DNA from: Amblyomma americanum
Taxonomy: Eukaryota > Arthropoda > Arachnida > Ixodida > Ixodidae
DNA: 64,000 bases
Direction of reading: 5' to 3'
Assembly: GCF_052857255.1 (NCBI RefSeq)
Contig: NC_135502.1
Location: 155,730,599 to 155,794,598, forward strand
In this document: one piece after another, positions 36,020 through 46,583 of the stretch
How the letters are laid out: every line of letters begins with the position of its first letter
How positions within the stretch are numbered: position 1 is the first letter of the stretch
Made by a program: the position numbers and the translations under genes
Notes under the pieces: generated by a model
Seen by the model: only the letters and a program-made list of their open reading frames with translations
The model's database searches: none
What the model was told of the DNA's origin: nothing

Positions 36020-37179
36020 CTCCAACATGGAGTTTATCCAAAATGAAATTCCTCCAAGTGGGAGTTTCTCCAATATGAATTTTGACCAGCAGGCAGTTTC
36101 TTCAACAGGGAGTTTCTCCAGCATAGAGTTTTTCCAGCATAAAATTTTTCAGCAGGGAGTTTCTTCAACACGGAGTTTCTGAGACATGAAGTCTCCCTCC
36201 TAATAGGGAGAATCTCCAACATGGAGTTTCTCCAACAAGGATTTGTCCAACATGGAGTTTCTCCTACAGGGACTTTCTCTGAGATGGAGTTTCTCTAAGA
36301 GGAATTTTCTCTAAGAGCAGGTTCCTGGAACAGGGAGTTTCTCCAACAGGTATTTTTTTCTCCAACAGGGCGCTTCTCCAACATAGTCTCTAACCTGGAG
36401 TTTGTCGAAATTAGAGTTTTTCTACAGGGGTTTTCCCCAACATGAAGTTTCTTTAATAGGGAGATTCTCCAATATGGAGTTTATCCAATAAAGACTTTCT
36501 CTAACAGGGAGTTTCTCCTACAGGGAGTTTCTCTAACAAAGATTTTCTCGAACAATTCGTTTCTCTACCAAGGAGTTTCTCTAACAGGGCGTTTCTGCAA
36601 ACGAGATTTTCTCTAACACGTTGTATTTGCAACATGAAGTTTCTCCAACGTACAGTTTTTACAACAGGGAGTTTCTCTAAAATGAAGTTTCTTTTCAATA
36701 GAGTTTCTCAAACGAGGGGATTCTCCAACAGAGAGTTTGTCCAACAGGAATTTGTGCAACAGGGAGTTTCTCTTATAAGGTCTTTCTCCAACAGGGGGTT
36801 TCTGCAACATGAAGTTTCTCCACCTCGGAGTTTCTCCAACATAGAGTTTCTACCACAGGAAGTTTCTCCAAAGCGTTTCACCAGCAGCTAGTTTCTCCAA
36901 CAGGGAGTTTTTACAACACAGAGTTTCTCCAACATAGAGTTTCTTTAACAGGCAGCTTCTCAAACATATACTTTCTACAAAAGGGAGTTTCTCCGACGTG
37001 GAGTTTATCCAACAAGGAGTTTGTCCAACAGAGAGTTTCTCCAACATGGAGATTCTCTAACAGGAAGTTTCTAAAACAGGAAGATTCTCCAACGTAGTTT
37101 CTTCATCACGGAGTTTCGAGAGCATAGAGTTTATCCAGCTTGGAGTTTTTCATCAGGAACATTCTTCATCAGTGAGTTT
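36020..37179 (+). repeat. Satellite higher-order block C, copy 1
   Basis: Starts at CAAAATGAAATTCCTCCAAG (near 36030) and includes AACATAGTCTCTAACCTGG near 36382 and GTTTCACCAGCAGC near 36880. It is repeated at 40216-41349 at an offset of about 4.18-4.20 kb. Confidence 0.8.
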
Positions 37180-38304
37180 CTCAAACATGAAATTTATCCA
37201 ACAGGGAATTTCTCCAACACGAAGCTTCTCCAACAGGGAGCTTCTCCAAAATAGACTTTCTCCAACATGGAGTTTCTTCAACAGGAATATTCTACAGGAT
37301 AAAATTTATCCAACAAGGTATTTCTACAACAGGCAGTTCCTGCAACATAGAGTTCCTCCAACAGACATTTGCTCCAACATGGAGTTTCTCCAGCGGGAAG
37401 TTTCTTCAACAGAGTATCTCTAACAGAGTGTTTCGCCAATCTGGAGGCTCTCCAATATAGTGTTTCTCAACAGTGAGTTTCTCTAACATGTAGTTTTTTT
37501 CAGACAGTTTCTCCAATGGAGTTTCTAGAACAGTGTGTTTCTCTGACAAGAAGTTTCTATAACAGCGTTTCTAAACAGTTTCTCCAACTTAGTTTTTCCA
37601 ATATGGTTTCTCCAACATGAAGTTTCTCCAACATAGAGGTTCTCCAACATGGAGTTTCTCCAGCATAGCGTTTCTCAACAGGAAGTTTCTTTGCCTGGGA
37701 GTTTCCCAAATATGAAGTGTCCCTAACAGGAAGTTTCTCAAGTTTTTAGTTTCTCTAACAAAGACTTGCTCGAAATGGGGTTTCTCCAACAGAGAGGATC
37801 TCAAACAGGGAGTTTCTCTAGCAGGGAGTTTCTCCAACAGAGAGTTTCTCCATCATTGAGTTTCATTAACATGGAGTTTCTTCAAAAGTGAGTTTCTCCA
37901 AAAGGATGATTCTTCAACATGCAGTTTCTCCAGCATGGAGTTTGTCCGGCATGGAGTTTATCATAATGAAGTTTCTTCAACAGGTATAGATTCTCAAACA
38001 TGAAGTGTCCCTAACAGGGAGTTTCTTCAACATGGAGTTCCTCGAACAAAGATTTGCTCCAACATAGATTTTCTCCAACAGGGAGCTTCTCTAACATGGA
38101 ATATCTCCAACATGAAGTTTCTTCAACATGGAGTTTTTCAACATGAAGTTTCTCCAACATGGAGTTTCTCCACCATGAAGTTTCTCAACGAGGAGTGTCT
38201 CCAACGGCGAGCTTCTGCAACATGGAGTTTCTCTAATAGGGAGCTTCTCCAGCATAGATTTTCTCTACAAGGAAATTTGTAAAACATAGAGTTACTCTCA
38301 CAAG
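37180..38304 (+). repeat. Satellite higher-order block B, copy 2
   Basis: GTTTCGCCAATCTGGAGG at 37430, 12,187 bp after the same word in B copy 1. Confidence 0.8.
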
Positions 38305-40215
38305 AAGCTTCTCTAACAGGAAGTTTATCTAACATAAAATTTCTCCAACAGAGATTTTCTCCGATATGGAGTTCGTCCGACAGGGTGTTTCTCCAAGAGG
38401 GATATTCTCCAACATCGAGATTTTTTAGCATGGAGTTTATACAGCATGGAGTTTTTCCACAAGGGAGTTTCTCCATAACAGATTTTCTCCAAGATACAGT
38501 TTCTCCAACAGTGACTTTCTCCAACAGAGTTTCTCCAAACAGGAGATTCTGTAACTTAAAGTTTCTCCATCAGAGAGTTTCTCCAACAGAGATTTTCACC
38601 AAAAAGCATTTTCTCTAGCAGGGTTGTTCTCTAATAGGGAGTTTCTCCAACTGGGAGTTTCTCTCAAAGTGTTTATCTCCAACATGGGGTTTCTCCACCG
38701 TGGAGTTCCTCCAACATAAAGTTTCTCCAACAGGAACTTGTCCAAAATGGAGCTTCTCCAACAGGGAGTCCTTCAACAGGAAGTTTCTCCAACAGAGAGT
38801 TTCTCCAGCGTAAAATTTTTCAACAGGGAGTTTCTCCAAATCCAACAGAGTTTCTCCAACATAAAATTTATCCAACATGGAGTTTGTCCAACAGGAGCTA
38901 CTCAAACAGAGAGTTTCTACAACAGGCAGTTTCTTCAACATAGAGTTTTTGCAACATAGAGTTTCACAAACATGGCGTTTCCCAAAGGCAGAGTTTTGCA
39001 ACATAAAATTTATCCAACAGGGAGCTTCTTCAACAAGGAGTTTCCCCAACAGGAAGCTTCTCAAGCAAATTTTCTCCCACATAGTGGTGCTTCAACACAG
39101 AGTTATTTCAACAGGGAGTTTGTCCAACAGAAAGCTTCTCCAACAGGAATTTTCTACAGCAGGAAGTTTCTGAAACATGGAGTTTCTCCAAAAGGCACAT
39201 TCTATCAAATGGAGTTTCTCCAATCGGGAGTTTCTCCAACATGAAGTTTTTCCGATAAGGGGCTTCAACAACGTGTTTTTCCAAAAGAAAGTATCCGCAA
39301 TAGGGAGTTTCTCAACAGGGAGTTTTTGTAGCATGGAGTTTCTCCACCATGGAGATTCTCCAAAATAGAGTCTCTCTGACAGAATGTTTCTCGAATGGAG
39401 AGTTTCGTCAAAATGAAGTTTCTCCAACATGCAGTTACTCCAACAGGAACAATATCAAACTTGCAGTTTCTCTGAAAGGAAGATTCTCCATAATGCAGTT
39501 TCTCCAACACGAAGTTTCTCCGACAGGAAGTTTCTTCAACAGGGGGTTTCGGCGACACGAAGTTCCTCCAGCATGGTGTTTCTCCAACATGAAGTTTCTA
39601 CAAACATTGAATTTGAGAAGCACTGAGTTCCTCGAACGTGGCGTTTCTCTATAAGAAAGTTACTGCAACATAGATTTTTTCCAACATAAATTTCCTCTTA
39701 TGGGGAGCTTCTCTAACCTGGAGTTTCTCCAAAATGGAGTTGCTCTAACGTGGAGTTAATCCAACAGGGCGTATCTTCGAGAGAGATTCTCCAACATGAG
39801 GTTTGTGAACAGGGAGTTTCTTGAACAGCGAGATTCTCTAACAGGGAGTTCCTCCAGGAAGAAGTTTCTCCAACAGGGAGTTTCTCTAACATGGAATGTG
39901 TCCAACATGCAGTTTCTCCAAGATGGAGTTTCTCCAACATAGAGTTAATCCAAAATGGAAATTGTGCAGCATGGTGTTTCTCAGCAGTTTCTTCAACGGT
40001 TAGTTTCTCAAACATGAAGTGTCCCTAACAGTTAGTTTCTCCAAGAAGTTTCTCCAACAAAGATATGCTCCAACATGGAGTTTCTTGAACAGGGGGTTTC
40101 CCCAACAGGGAGTTTCTCCAACAGGGAGTTTCTCGAAGTGGAAGTTTGTGCAGCAGGGAGTTTCTCTACCACGGAATATCTCCAACATTCAGTTTCTCTA
40201 ACATGGAGTTTCTCC
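38305..40215 (+). repeat. Satellite higher-order block A, copy 3 (shortened)
   Basis: GGAGTTCGTCC at 38368, 12,189 bp after copy 2. An internal deletion of about 370 bp relative to copies 1, 2 and 4 lies near 38460, where the AAACAATTCAACATAGAGG region is missing. At about 40216 the block switches directly into C. Confidence 0.8.
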
Positions 40216-41349
40216 AACATGGAGTTTATCCAAAATGAAATTCCTCCAAGTGGGAGTTTCTCCAATATAAATTGTGTCCAACAGGCAGTTTCTCCAACAG
40301 GGAGTTTCTCCAGCATAGTTTCTTCAGCATGAAATTTTTCAGCAGGGAGTTTCTGAAACATGAAGTCTCCCTCCTAATAGGAAGATTCTCCAACATGGAG
40401 TTTCTCCAACAAGGATTTCTAAAACGTGGAGTTTCTCCTACAGGGGCTTTCTCTGACATGGAGTTTCTCTTAGAGGAATTTTCTCTAACAGCAGGTTCCT
40501 GGAACAGGGAGTTTCTCGAACAGGTATTTTTTTTTCCAACAGGGTGATTCTCCAACATAGTCTCTAACCTGGAGTTTGTCGAAATAGGAGTTTTTCAACA
40601 CTGGATTTTCCCCAACAAGAAGTTTCTTTATTAGGAAGATTCTCCAACATGGAGTTTCTCCAATAAAGACTTTCTCTAACAGGGAGTTTCTCCTACAGGG
40701 AGTTTCTCTAACAAAGATTTTCTCGAACAATTAGTTTCTCTACCAAGGAATTTCTCTAACAGGGCGTTTCTGCGAAAGAGATTTTCTCCACACGTTGTAT
40801 TTGCAACATGAAGTTTCTCCAACGTAGTTTTTATAACAGGGAGTTTCTCGAAAATGAAGTTTCTTTTCAATAGAGTTTCTCAAACCAGGGGATTCTCCAA
40901 CAGAGAGTTTGTCCAAGAGGAATTTGTGCAACAGGGAGTTTCTCTAATAAGGTCTTTCTCCAACAGGGGGTTTCTGCAACATGAAGTTTCTCCACATCGG
41001 AGTTTCTCCAACATAGAGTTTCTACAACAGGGAGTTTCTCCAAAGCGTTTCTCCAGCAGCTAGTTTCTCCAACAGGGAGTTTCTACAACACAGAGTTTCT
41101 CCAACATAGAGTTTCTTTAACAGGCAGCTTGACAAACATAGACGTTCTACAAAAGGGAGTTTCTCCGACGTGGAGTTTATCCAACAAGGAGTTTGTCCAA
41201 CAGGGAGTTTCTCCAACATGGATATTCTCTAACAGGAAGTTTCTAAAACAGGGAGATTCTCCAACATAGTTTCTCTATCACGGAGTTTTGAGAGCATAGT
41301 TTTTCCAGCTTGGAGTTTTTCATCAGGAAGATTCTTCATCAGTTAGCTT
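40216..41349 (+). repeat. Satellite higher-order block C, copy 2
   Basis: Collinear with 36020-37179. It shares the TTCCTCCAAGTGGGAGTTTC start and the GAACAATTAGTTTCTC/GAACAATTCGTTTCTC word near 40727 and 36551. Confidence 0.8.
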
Positions 41350-42454
41350 CTCAAACATGAAATTTATCCAACGGAGAATTTCTCCAACACGAAGCTTCTC
41401 CAACAGGGAGTTTCTCCAAAATAGACTTTCTCCAACACGGAGTTTCTTCAACAGGAATATTTACAAGATAAAACTTATCCAACAAGGTATTGCTTGTACA
41501 TGCAGTTCCTGCAACGTAGAGTTCCTCCAACATATATTTGCTCCAACATGGAGTTTCTCCAGCGGGAAGTTTCTTCAACAGATTATCTCTAACAAAGTGT
41601 TTCGCCAATCTGGAGGCTCTTCAATATAGTGTTTCTCAACAGAGAGTTTCTCTAACATGTAGTTTTTTTTCAGAGAGTTTCTCCAATAGAGTTTCTAGAA
41701 GAGGGTGTTTCTCTGACAAGAAGTTTCTATAACTGCGTTTCTAAACAGAGTTTCTCCAACTTAGTTTTTCCAATATGGTTTCTCCAACATGAAGTTTCAC
41801 TAACATAGAGGTTCTCAAACATGGAGTTTCTCCAGCATAGAGTTTCTCAACAGGAAGTTTCTTTGACTGGGAGTTTCCCAAATATGAAGTGTCCATAACA
41901 GGAAGTTTCTCCAGTTTGGAGTTTCTCTAACAAAGACTTGCTCGAAATGGGGTTTCTCCAACAGAGAGGATCTCAAACAGGGAGTTTCTCTAACAGGGAG
42001 TTTCACCAACAGAGAGTTTCTTCATCATAGAGTTTCATTAACATGGAGTTTCTTCAAGAGTGAGTTTCTCCAAAAGGATGATTTTTCAACATGCAGTTTC
42101 TCCAGCATGGAGTTTATCATAATGAAGTTTCTTCAACAGGTAGTTTCTCAAACATGAAGTGTCCCTAACAGAGAGTTTCTTCAACATGGAGTTCCTCGAA
42201 CAAAGGTTTGCTCCAACATAGATTTTCTCCAACAGGGAGCTTCTCTAATATGGAATATCTCCATCATGAAGTTTCTTCAACATGGAGTTTTTCAACATGA
42301 AGTTACTCCAACATGGAGTTTCTCCACCATGGAGTTTCTCAACGATGAGTGTCTCCAACAGCCAGCTTCTACAAGATAGTTTCTCTAATAGGGAGCTTCT
42401 CCAGCATATATTTTCTCTAAAAGGAAGTTTCTAAAACATAGAGTTACTCTCACA
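41350..42454 (+). repeat. Satellite higher-order block B, copy 3
   Basis: GTTTCGCCAATCTGGAGG at 41599, 4,169 bp after copy 2. Confidence 0.8.
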
Positions 42455-43802
42455 AGAAGTTGCTCTAACAGGAAGTTTATCTAACATAAAATTCCTCCAA
42501 CAGAGATTTTCTCCAAAATGGAGTTCGTCCAACAGGGTGTTTCTCCAACAGGGATATTCTCCAACATAGAGATTTTTTAGCATGGAGTTTATCCTGCATG
42601 GAGTTTTTCCAACAGAGAGTTTTTCCATAACAGAGTTTCTCCAAGACAGAGTTTCTACAACAGGGAGTTTCGCCAAGGCGTTTCACCAACAGGAAGTTTC
42701 TCTAAAAAGGAAAATATTCAACATAGAGGTTCTCCAAAATGAATTTTTCTAACAGGGAGCTTCTCAGACACAGAAATTCTAAAAAACGAAGTTTCTCCAA
42801 CGGAGACTTTCTCCATCAGGGAGTTTCTCCAACATAGAATTTCTCCCCAGGGAGCTTCTCCATCATGAAGTTTCACCAACATACATTTTCTCCAAGAGGG
42901 TGTGTCTCCAACAGGGAATTTCTACAACACCCAGTTTTCCACCATAGAGTTTCTCCAAAGTGGTTTTTCTGCCACACGGAGGTTCTCCAACACGGGCTTT
43001 CTCCAAATTGAAGTTTCTCCAACAGGGACTTTCTCCAACAGTGTTTCTCCAAACCGGAGTTTCTGTAACTTGAAGTTTCTCCAACAGGGAGTTTCTCCAA
43101 CAGATATTTTCTCCAAAAAGTATTTTCTCTCACAGGGTTTTTCTCTAATAGGGAGTTTCTCTAACTGGGAGTTTCTCTCAAAGTGTTTATCTCCAACATG
43201 GGGTTTCACCACCGCGGAGTTCCTCCAACATGGAGTTTCTCCAACAGGAACTTGTCCAAAATGGAGCTTCTCCAAAAGGGAGTTTCTTCAACAGGAGGCT
43301 TCCCCAACAGGGAGTTTTCTCCAGCATAGAATTTTTCAACAGGGAGTTTATCCAAATCCAACAGAGTTTCTCCAACATGAAATTTATCCATCAGGGACTT
43401 TGTCCAACAGGAGCTTCTCAAACAGAGAGTTTCTCCAACAGGCAGTTTCTTCAACATAGAGTTTCTGCAACCTAGAGTTTCACAAACATAGCGTTTCACA
43501 AAGGGAGAGTTTTTCTACATGAAATTTATCCAACATGAAGTTTCTTCAAAAAGGAGTTTCCCCAACAGGAAGCTTCTCAAGCAAATTTTCTCCAACATAG
43601 AGTTTCTTCAACAGGGATTGAGTTCAACAGGAAGTTTGTCCAACAGAGTTTCTCCAACAGGAATTTTCTGCAGCAGGAAGTTTCTGAAACATGGAGTTTC
43701 TCCAAAAGGCACATTCAATCAAATGGAGTTTCTCCAATAGAGAGTTTCTCCAACATGAATTTTCTCCGACAGGGGGCTTCAACAACGTGTTTTTCCAAAA
43801 GG
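42455..43802 (+). repeat. Satellite higher-order block A, copy 4 (truncated)
   Basis: GGAGTTCGTCC at 42520, 4,152 bp after copy 3. The copy stops within a monomer after CGTGTTTTTCCAAAAGGA. In copies 1-3 that word continues into AGTATCTGCAATAG or a close variant. Here it changes to the 342-bp repeat. Confidence 0.85.
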
Positions 43803-44050
43803 ACCCCAGTAGCACAAGGTGGCGGGCCCATGCGGGTCCGACATGGGCAATCAGGGCTGGTGGCTGCCCGCAATAAACCTACATGGGTCCCTTGTGGGCG
43901 CAGTGCTGGCAAAACGGGTTTGGGCTGCCCATTTTATGCCTGAGTGGGCCCCTCGTCAGCTACGCATGGGCTTAAAAAGAGCGGCCAGCCCACTGGGTCC
44001 CACCACAGATACATGCGGGCAACAGTGCGGGCTCTATAATGGCGAAGTGT

Positions 44051-44074
44051 GGGCAGCCCCTCTTGGGGCTGCCC
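44051..44074. repeat. Hairpin in the 342-bp repeat (unit 1)
   Basis: GGGCAGCCCC and GGGGCTGCCC form a perfect 10-bp stem with a TCTT loop. The structure is conserved in the next unit. Confidence 0.85.
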
Positions 44075-44392
44075 CTGCAGCGCCTTGAGGGAACCACGGT
44101 GGTTTTGTGTGGGCAGAGAGTATTCCCGCCTTCGGCCTACATGGGTCCTGGGTGGAAAATACAGGGGCTAAACTTTAGGCTGAACAGCGGCGAAGCGTTG
44201 TAGGCATGCAGTTTTGGCTGTCTGAGCAACGCCTACATTGGTCCCGCATGGGCTAGGCGTGGGCACGTTTGTCATTTCCGCATCTTCCCCGCCTCTATCC
44301 TAAACAGGGTATGAAAGGGCTAAGTATGGGCTGTATGCATGCCACCACAGATACATGCGGGCAACAGTGCGGGCTCTATCATGGTTCAGTGT

Positions 44393-44416
44393 GGGCAGCC
44401 CCTCTTGGGGCTGCCC
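44393..44416. repeat. Hairpin in the 342-bp repeat (unit 2)
   Basis: Same 10-bp stem and TCTT loop as at 44051-44074, exactly one 342-bp period later. Confidence 0.85.
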
Positions 44417-45256
44417 GTGCAGCGCCTTGAGGGAGCCACGGTGGTTTTGTGTGGGCAGAGAGATAGTAATCCCGCCTTCCGCCTACATGGGTCCTGTGTG
44501 GAAAATACAGGGGCTAAACATTGGTCTGCACAGCGGCAAAGCGTTGTAGGCATGCAGTTTGGGCTGTCTGAGCAACGTCTACGTTGGTCCCGCATGGGCT
44601 AGGCGTGGGCACGTTTGTCATTTCCGCAGCTTCCCCGCCTTTATCCTAACCAAGGTATGAAAAGGCTAAGCATGGGCTGCATGCAGTTCGTGTACATAAA
44701 TTATGGGGTTACATGGCTGTGAAGTGCGGGCAAACCCAATAGAGGCGGCCCCTGCAGCACCATCAAGGATCCAAGGAGGCTAGCTGCGTGTGGGCAAACA
44801 AACAATAGTCCCGCCTACAGCCTACAAAGGCTCTGCATAGAAAATACGTAGGTGGCGCATGGGCATATATCAGCCATTCCCACACCTTCTCCGCCTACAT
44901 ATCTGGTATAAAAGGGCTATGTGTGGACTATGCAGTGGCAAAATGTGTGTGCGTGAACCTGGGCTATACGACGGTGAATTGCGGGCAACCGCGATGGGGC
45001 TTGCCGTGCATCACTCTCACGACACTGTGTGTGGAAACAGGAGTATATTTCAGCCTGTAGCCTTCGTAAGTCCTGCGTCGATTATTCTGGAGTTTGCAGT
45101 GCAGAAACATCACGCGTAATGTTACCGATCGTTGCCCGGCGACACCTATGGACATGTAGTTCCACTTACATTAGCCTGGCTGCATATCCTACATTATATG
45201 TAAAAGGGCTGCATGGGTACCACAGCCATGGAGCATGAGCGCATGGGCGAAGTGCG

Positions 45257-45259
<3 letters not shown>

Positions 45260-45334
<75 letters not shown>
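45260..45334. repeat. (TA)n microsatellite
   Basis: About 37 uninterrupted TA units inside the last recognisable unit of the 342-bp array. Open frames of alternating Y and I across it are artefacts. Confidence 0.97.
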
Positions 45335-45338
<4 letters not shown>

Positions 45339-45460
45339 GTATATGGGCTGCCACTCAGCACGTTGATGAAGCCAGACGAATGTGGGCAAATAGCTTGCAT
45401 TCCCGCGTTCAAGCTAAATATATTCTGCATAGAATATGGAATTAAGCATGTAATTTAAGT

Positions 45461-46015
45461 TATATGCGCTTCAAAATCGCAAAGCATATAGGTAGACGAA
45501 TTCCGGCTGCCAGCAATAACTGAGGCGGTCCCCTCTTTCGACCTGGTACAAACGGTTCTTGTCAGTTTTGTTGGGAGTCATGTGATAATTTGAATTTTTT
45601 ATGGTCCCTTGATGTTCGATTTTAATGAGATTTTGCAGTAATACACATTTTGTTGAAATCTCCAATAGCACCTTCGAGATTAACTTTTTTTTTGAAGTTG
45701 AGTAAAGCAGACTTGTTCTGCAGATCATATCTTTGTAGCATAAGACGAAATGTGGTTTAGGAGAAACTTGGTGTTGTGCTAAAAAATATGCAATGAAAGC
45801 TCGTTATTCCAGTCGGCAAAAGACAAGAAAGAAAAGAGAAAAGCTATGAAAAGAGTTTTTAAAATTGTTCTGCAAGGTGCTGACACAGTGTCGCCCGCTT
45901 TTGACATGAAAACTGGCTGGAAATGATGCACGGAGGCGCGCAGCGCCTTAGTCTAACTGCAATTATGTAACAGTTCGCAGTATATATTTACCATGACGCT
46001 AATAGCCACGCGCCA
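45461..46015. other. AT-rich stretch without a gene
   Basis: Nothing recognised; an 85-codon minus-strand open frame (45471-45728) lacks motifs. Confidence 0.45.
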
Positions 46016-46331
46016 GCGCCTAGCGAGCTTCCCAACGCCGTTCAAATCCAGCGCGCTGCTGGCAGGTCACGTGGCAGGACGCAGCACACCCTCCTCCCCT
46101 CCTCTCCCTCGGTGCATTCCGTAGTGATATCCGGCTAGGCCTTACGCCGCGCCATGCCGTGCTCCGTGCTGCTGCTGTTCGTGTGCTGTTTGTGTCTGGT
46201 TTCAAAATCGTTCCTTCAAACTTCCGTTTGGATTTCCTGCTTATCGTAGCTTGCGCCGCGTGTCAGCAATGCAGCCGTTCGCGCACTTTGTGAAAAGGCA
46301 TCACGCCGAGAAGAATGGAGCCGTTTCAAAT
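46016..46331 (+). other. GC-rich flank, possible promoter or first exon cut by the Gypsy element
   Basis: CpG-rich sequence begins abruptly near 46016. An ATG at 46269 opens a short frame (MQPFAHFVKRHHAEKNGAVS, then N) that runs into the LTR at 46332. The DNA right of the element (51677 onward) is similarly GC-rich and open for about 28 codons. This is compatible with an exon or CpG island that was split by the insertion. No protein family is recognised, so this is a hypothesis only. Confidence 0.25.
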
Positions 46332-46483
46332 TGTCACCGGCGAAAATACAGAGAACAAAGCTGTTCACTCGGGCGAGGTTTGCCAACACCGCCGCGCTCG
46401 TTCTGGACAAAGACGTTCGGCCACGCGCTCGGGAACACAGTTCGACCTCCAGGTGGCGCCGGCAGAAAGTCAGCAGCGTGGCA
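46332..46483 (-). repeat. 3' LTR of the Gypsy element
   Basis: 152 bp, bounded by TG...CA on both strands (plus-strand ends TGTCACCGGCG and CAGCGTGGCA). It matches 51522-51676 base for base except for 3 missing bases (GACAAAGACG versus GACAAAGAAGACG). Confidence 0.95.
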
Positions 46484-46498
46484 TTGCCCCTCCCATCT
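46484..46498 (-). promoter_or_regulatory. Polypurine tract of the Gypsy element
   Basis: On the minus strand AGATGGGAGGGGCAA directly precedes the TG of the 3' LTR. This is the expected position and composition for plus-strand DNA priming. Confidence 0.8.
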
Positions 46499-46583
46499 AA
46501 GAGGCATCGACTCGATGCCGCACGCGAGGGGAAGAAAGAAAAAAAAAATAAGGGGAAAGGTAATAGCGGGGTTGGGTCCGGGG

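Larger units (their letters stand above)
21995..43802 (+). repeat. Giant degenerate 16-bp minisatellite with higher-order structure
   Basis: About 21.8 kb, or roughly 1360 monomers, of a 16-bp unit with consensus ATGGAGTTTCTCCAAC. Position 2-3 alternates (ATGG, AGGG, ATAG, ATGA). The phase is kept for long stretches with occasional 1-3-bp slips. Each ATGG monomer contains TGGAG-TTT-CTCCA, a 5-bp stem with a 3-nt loop. Because 16 is not divisible by 3, three units (48 bp) make a 16-residue cycle. Both strands are stop-free in the consensus (plus MEFLQHGVSPTWSFSN, minus VGETPCWRNSMLEKLH). This produces dozens of open frames of 60-185 codons that I do not call genes. Blocks of tens of monomers recur in order (see the A, B and C entries). 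Confidence 0.97.
43803..45460 (+). repeat. 342-bp tandem repeat array, decaying rightwards
   Basis: CCACCACAGATACATGCGGG at 44000 and again at 44342 define a 342-bp period. These two units are nearly identical. A partial unit precedes them (43803-43999). Further units start near 44690, 44940 and 45230; they are shorter and progressively more diverged, recognised by GTGCGGGCA, GTGTGGGCA, CCCGCCT, CCTACA-GG-TCC and AAAGGGCTA words. The array is rich in GGGCCC/TGGGC palindromic words. Open frames inside (up to 89 codons) have no motif. Confidence 0.85.

Noticed and set aside
22242..43459. Dozens of open frames of 60-185 codons, rich in ETPCWRN or EFLQ..VSPT residues
   Set aside because: All are readings of the 16-bp minisatellite; the consensus has no stops on either strand, so long open frames arise without selection.
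21995..43802. CRISPR array (short regular repeats)
   Set aside because: Repeats are contiguous 16-bp units without unique spacers, and the DNA is eukaryotic.
45166..45458. Open frames with long alternating Y-I runs (also near 12850-12950)
   Set aside because: Translations of (TA)n tracts.
46484..46583. An env-like third Gypsy frame
   Set aside because: Only 100 bp separate the end of pol from the 3' LTR, so there is no room for an envelope gene.
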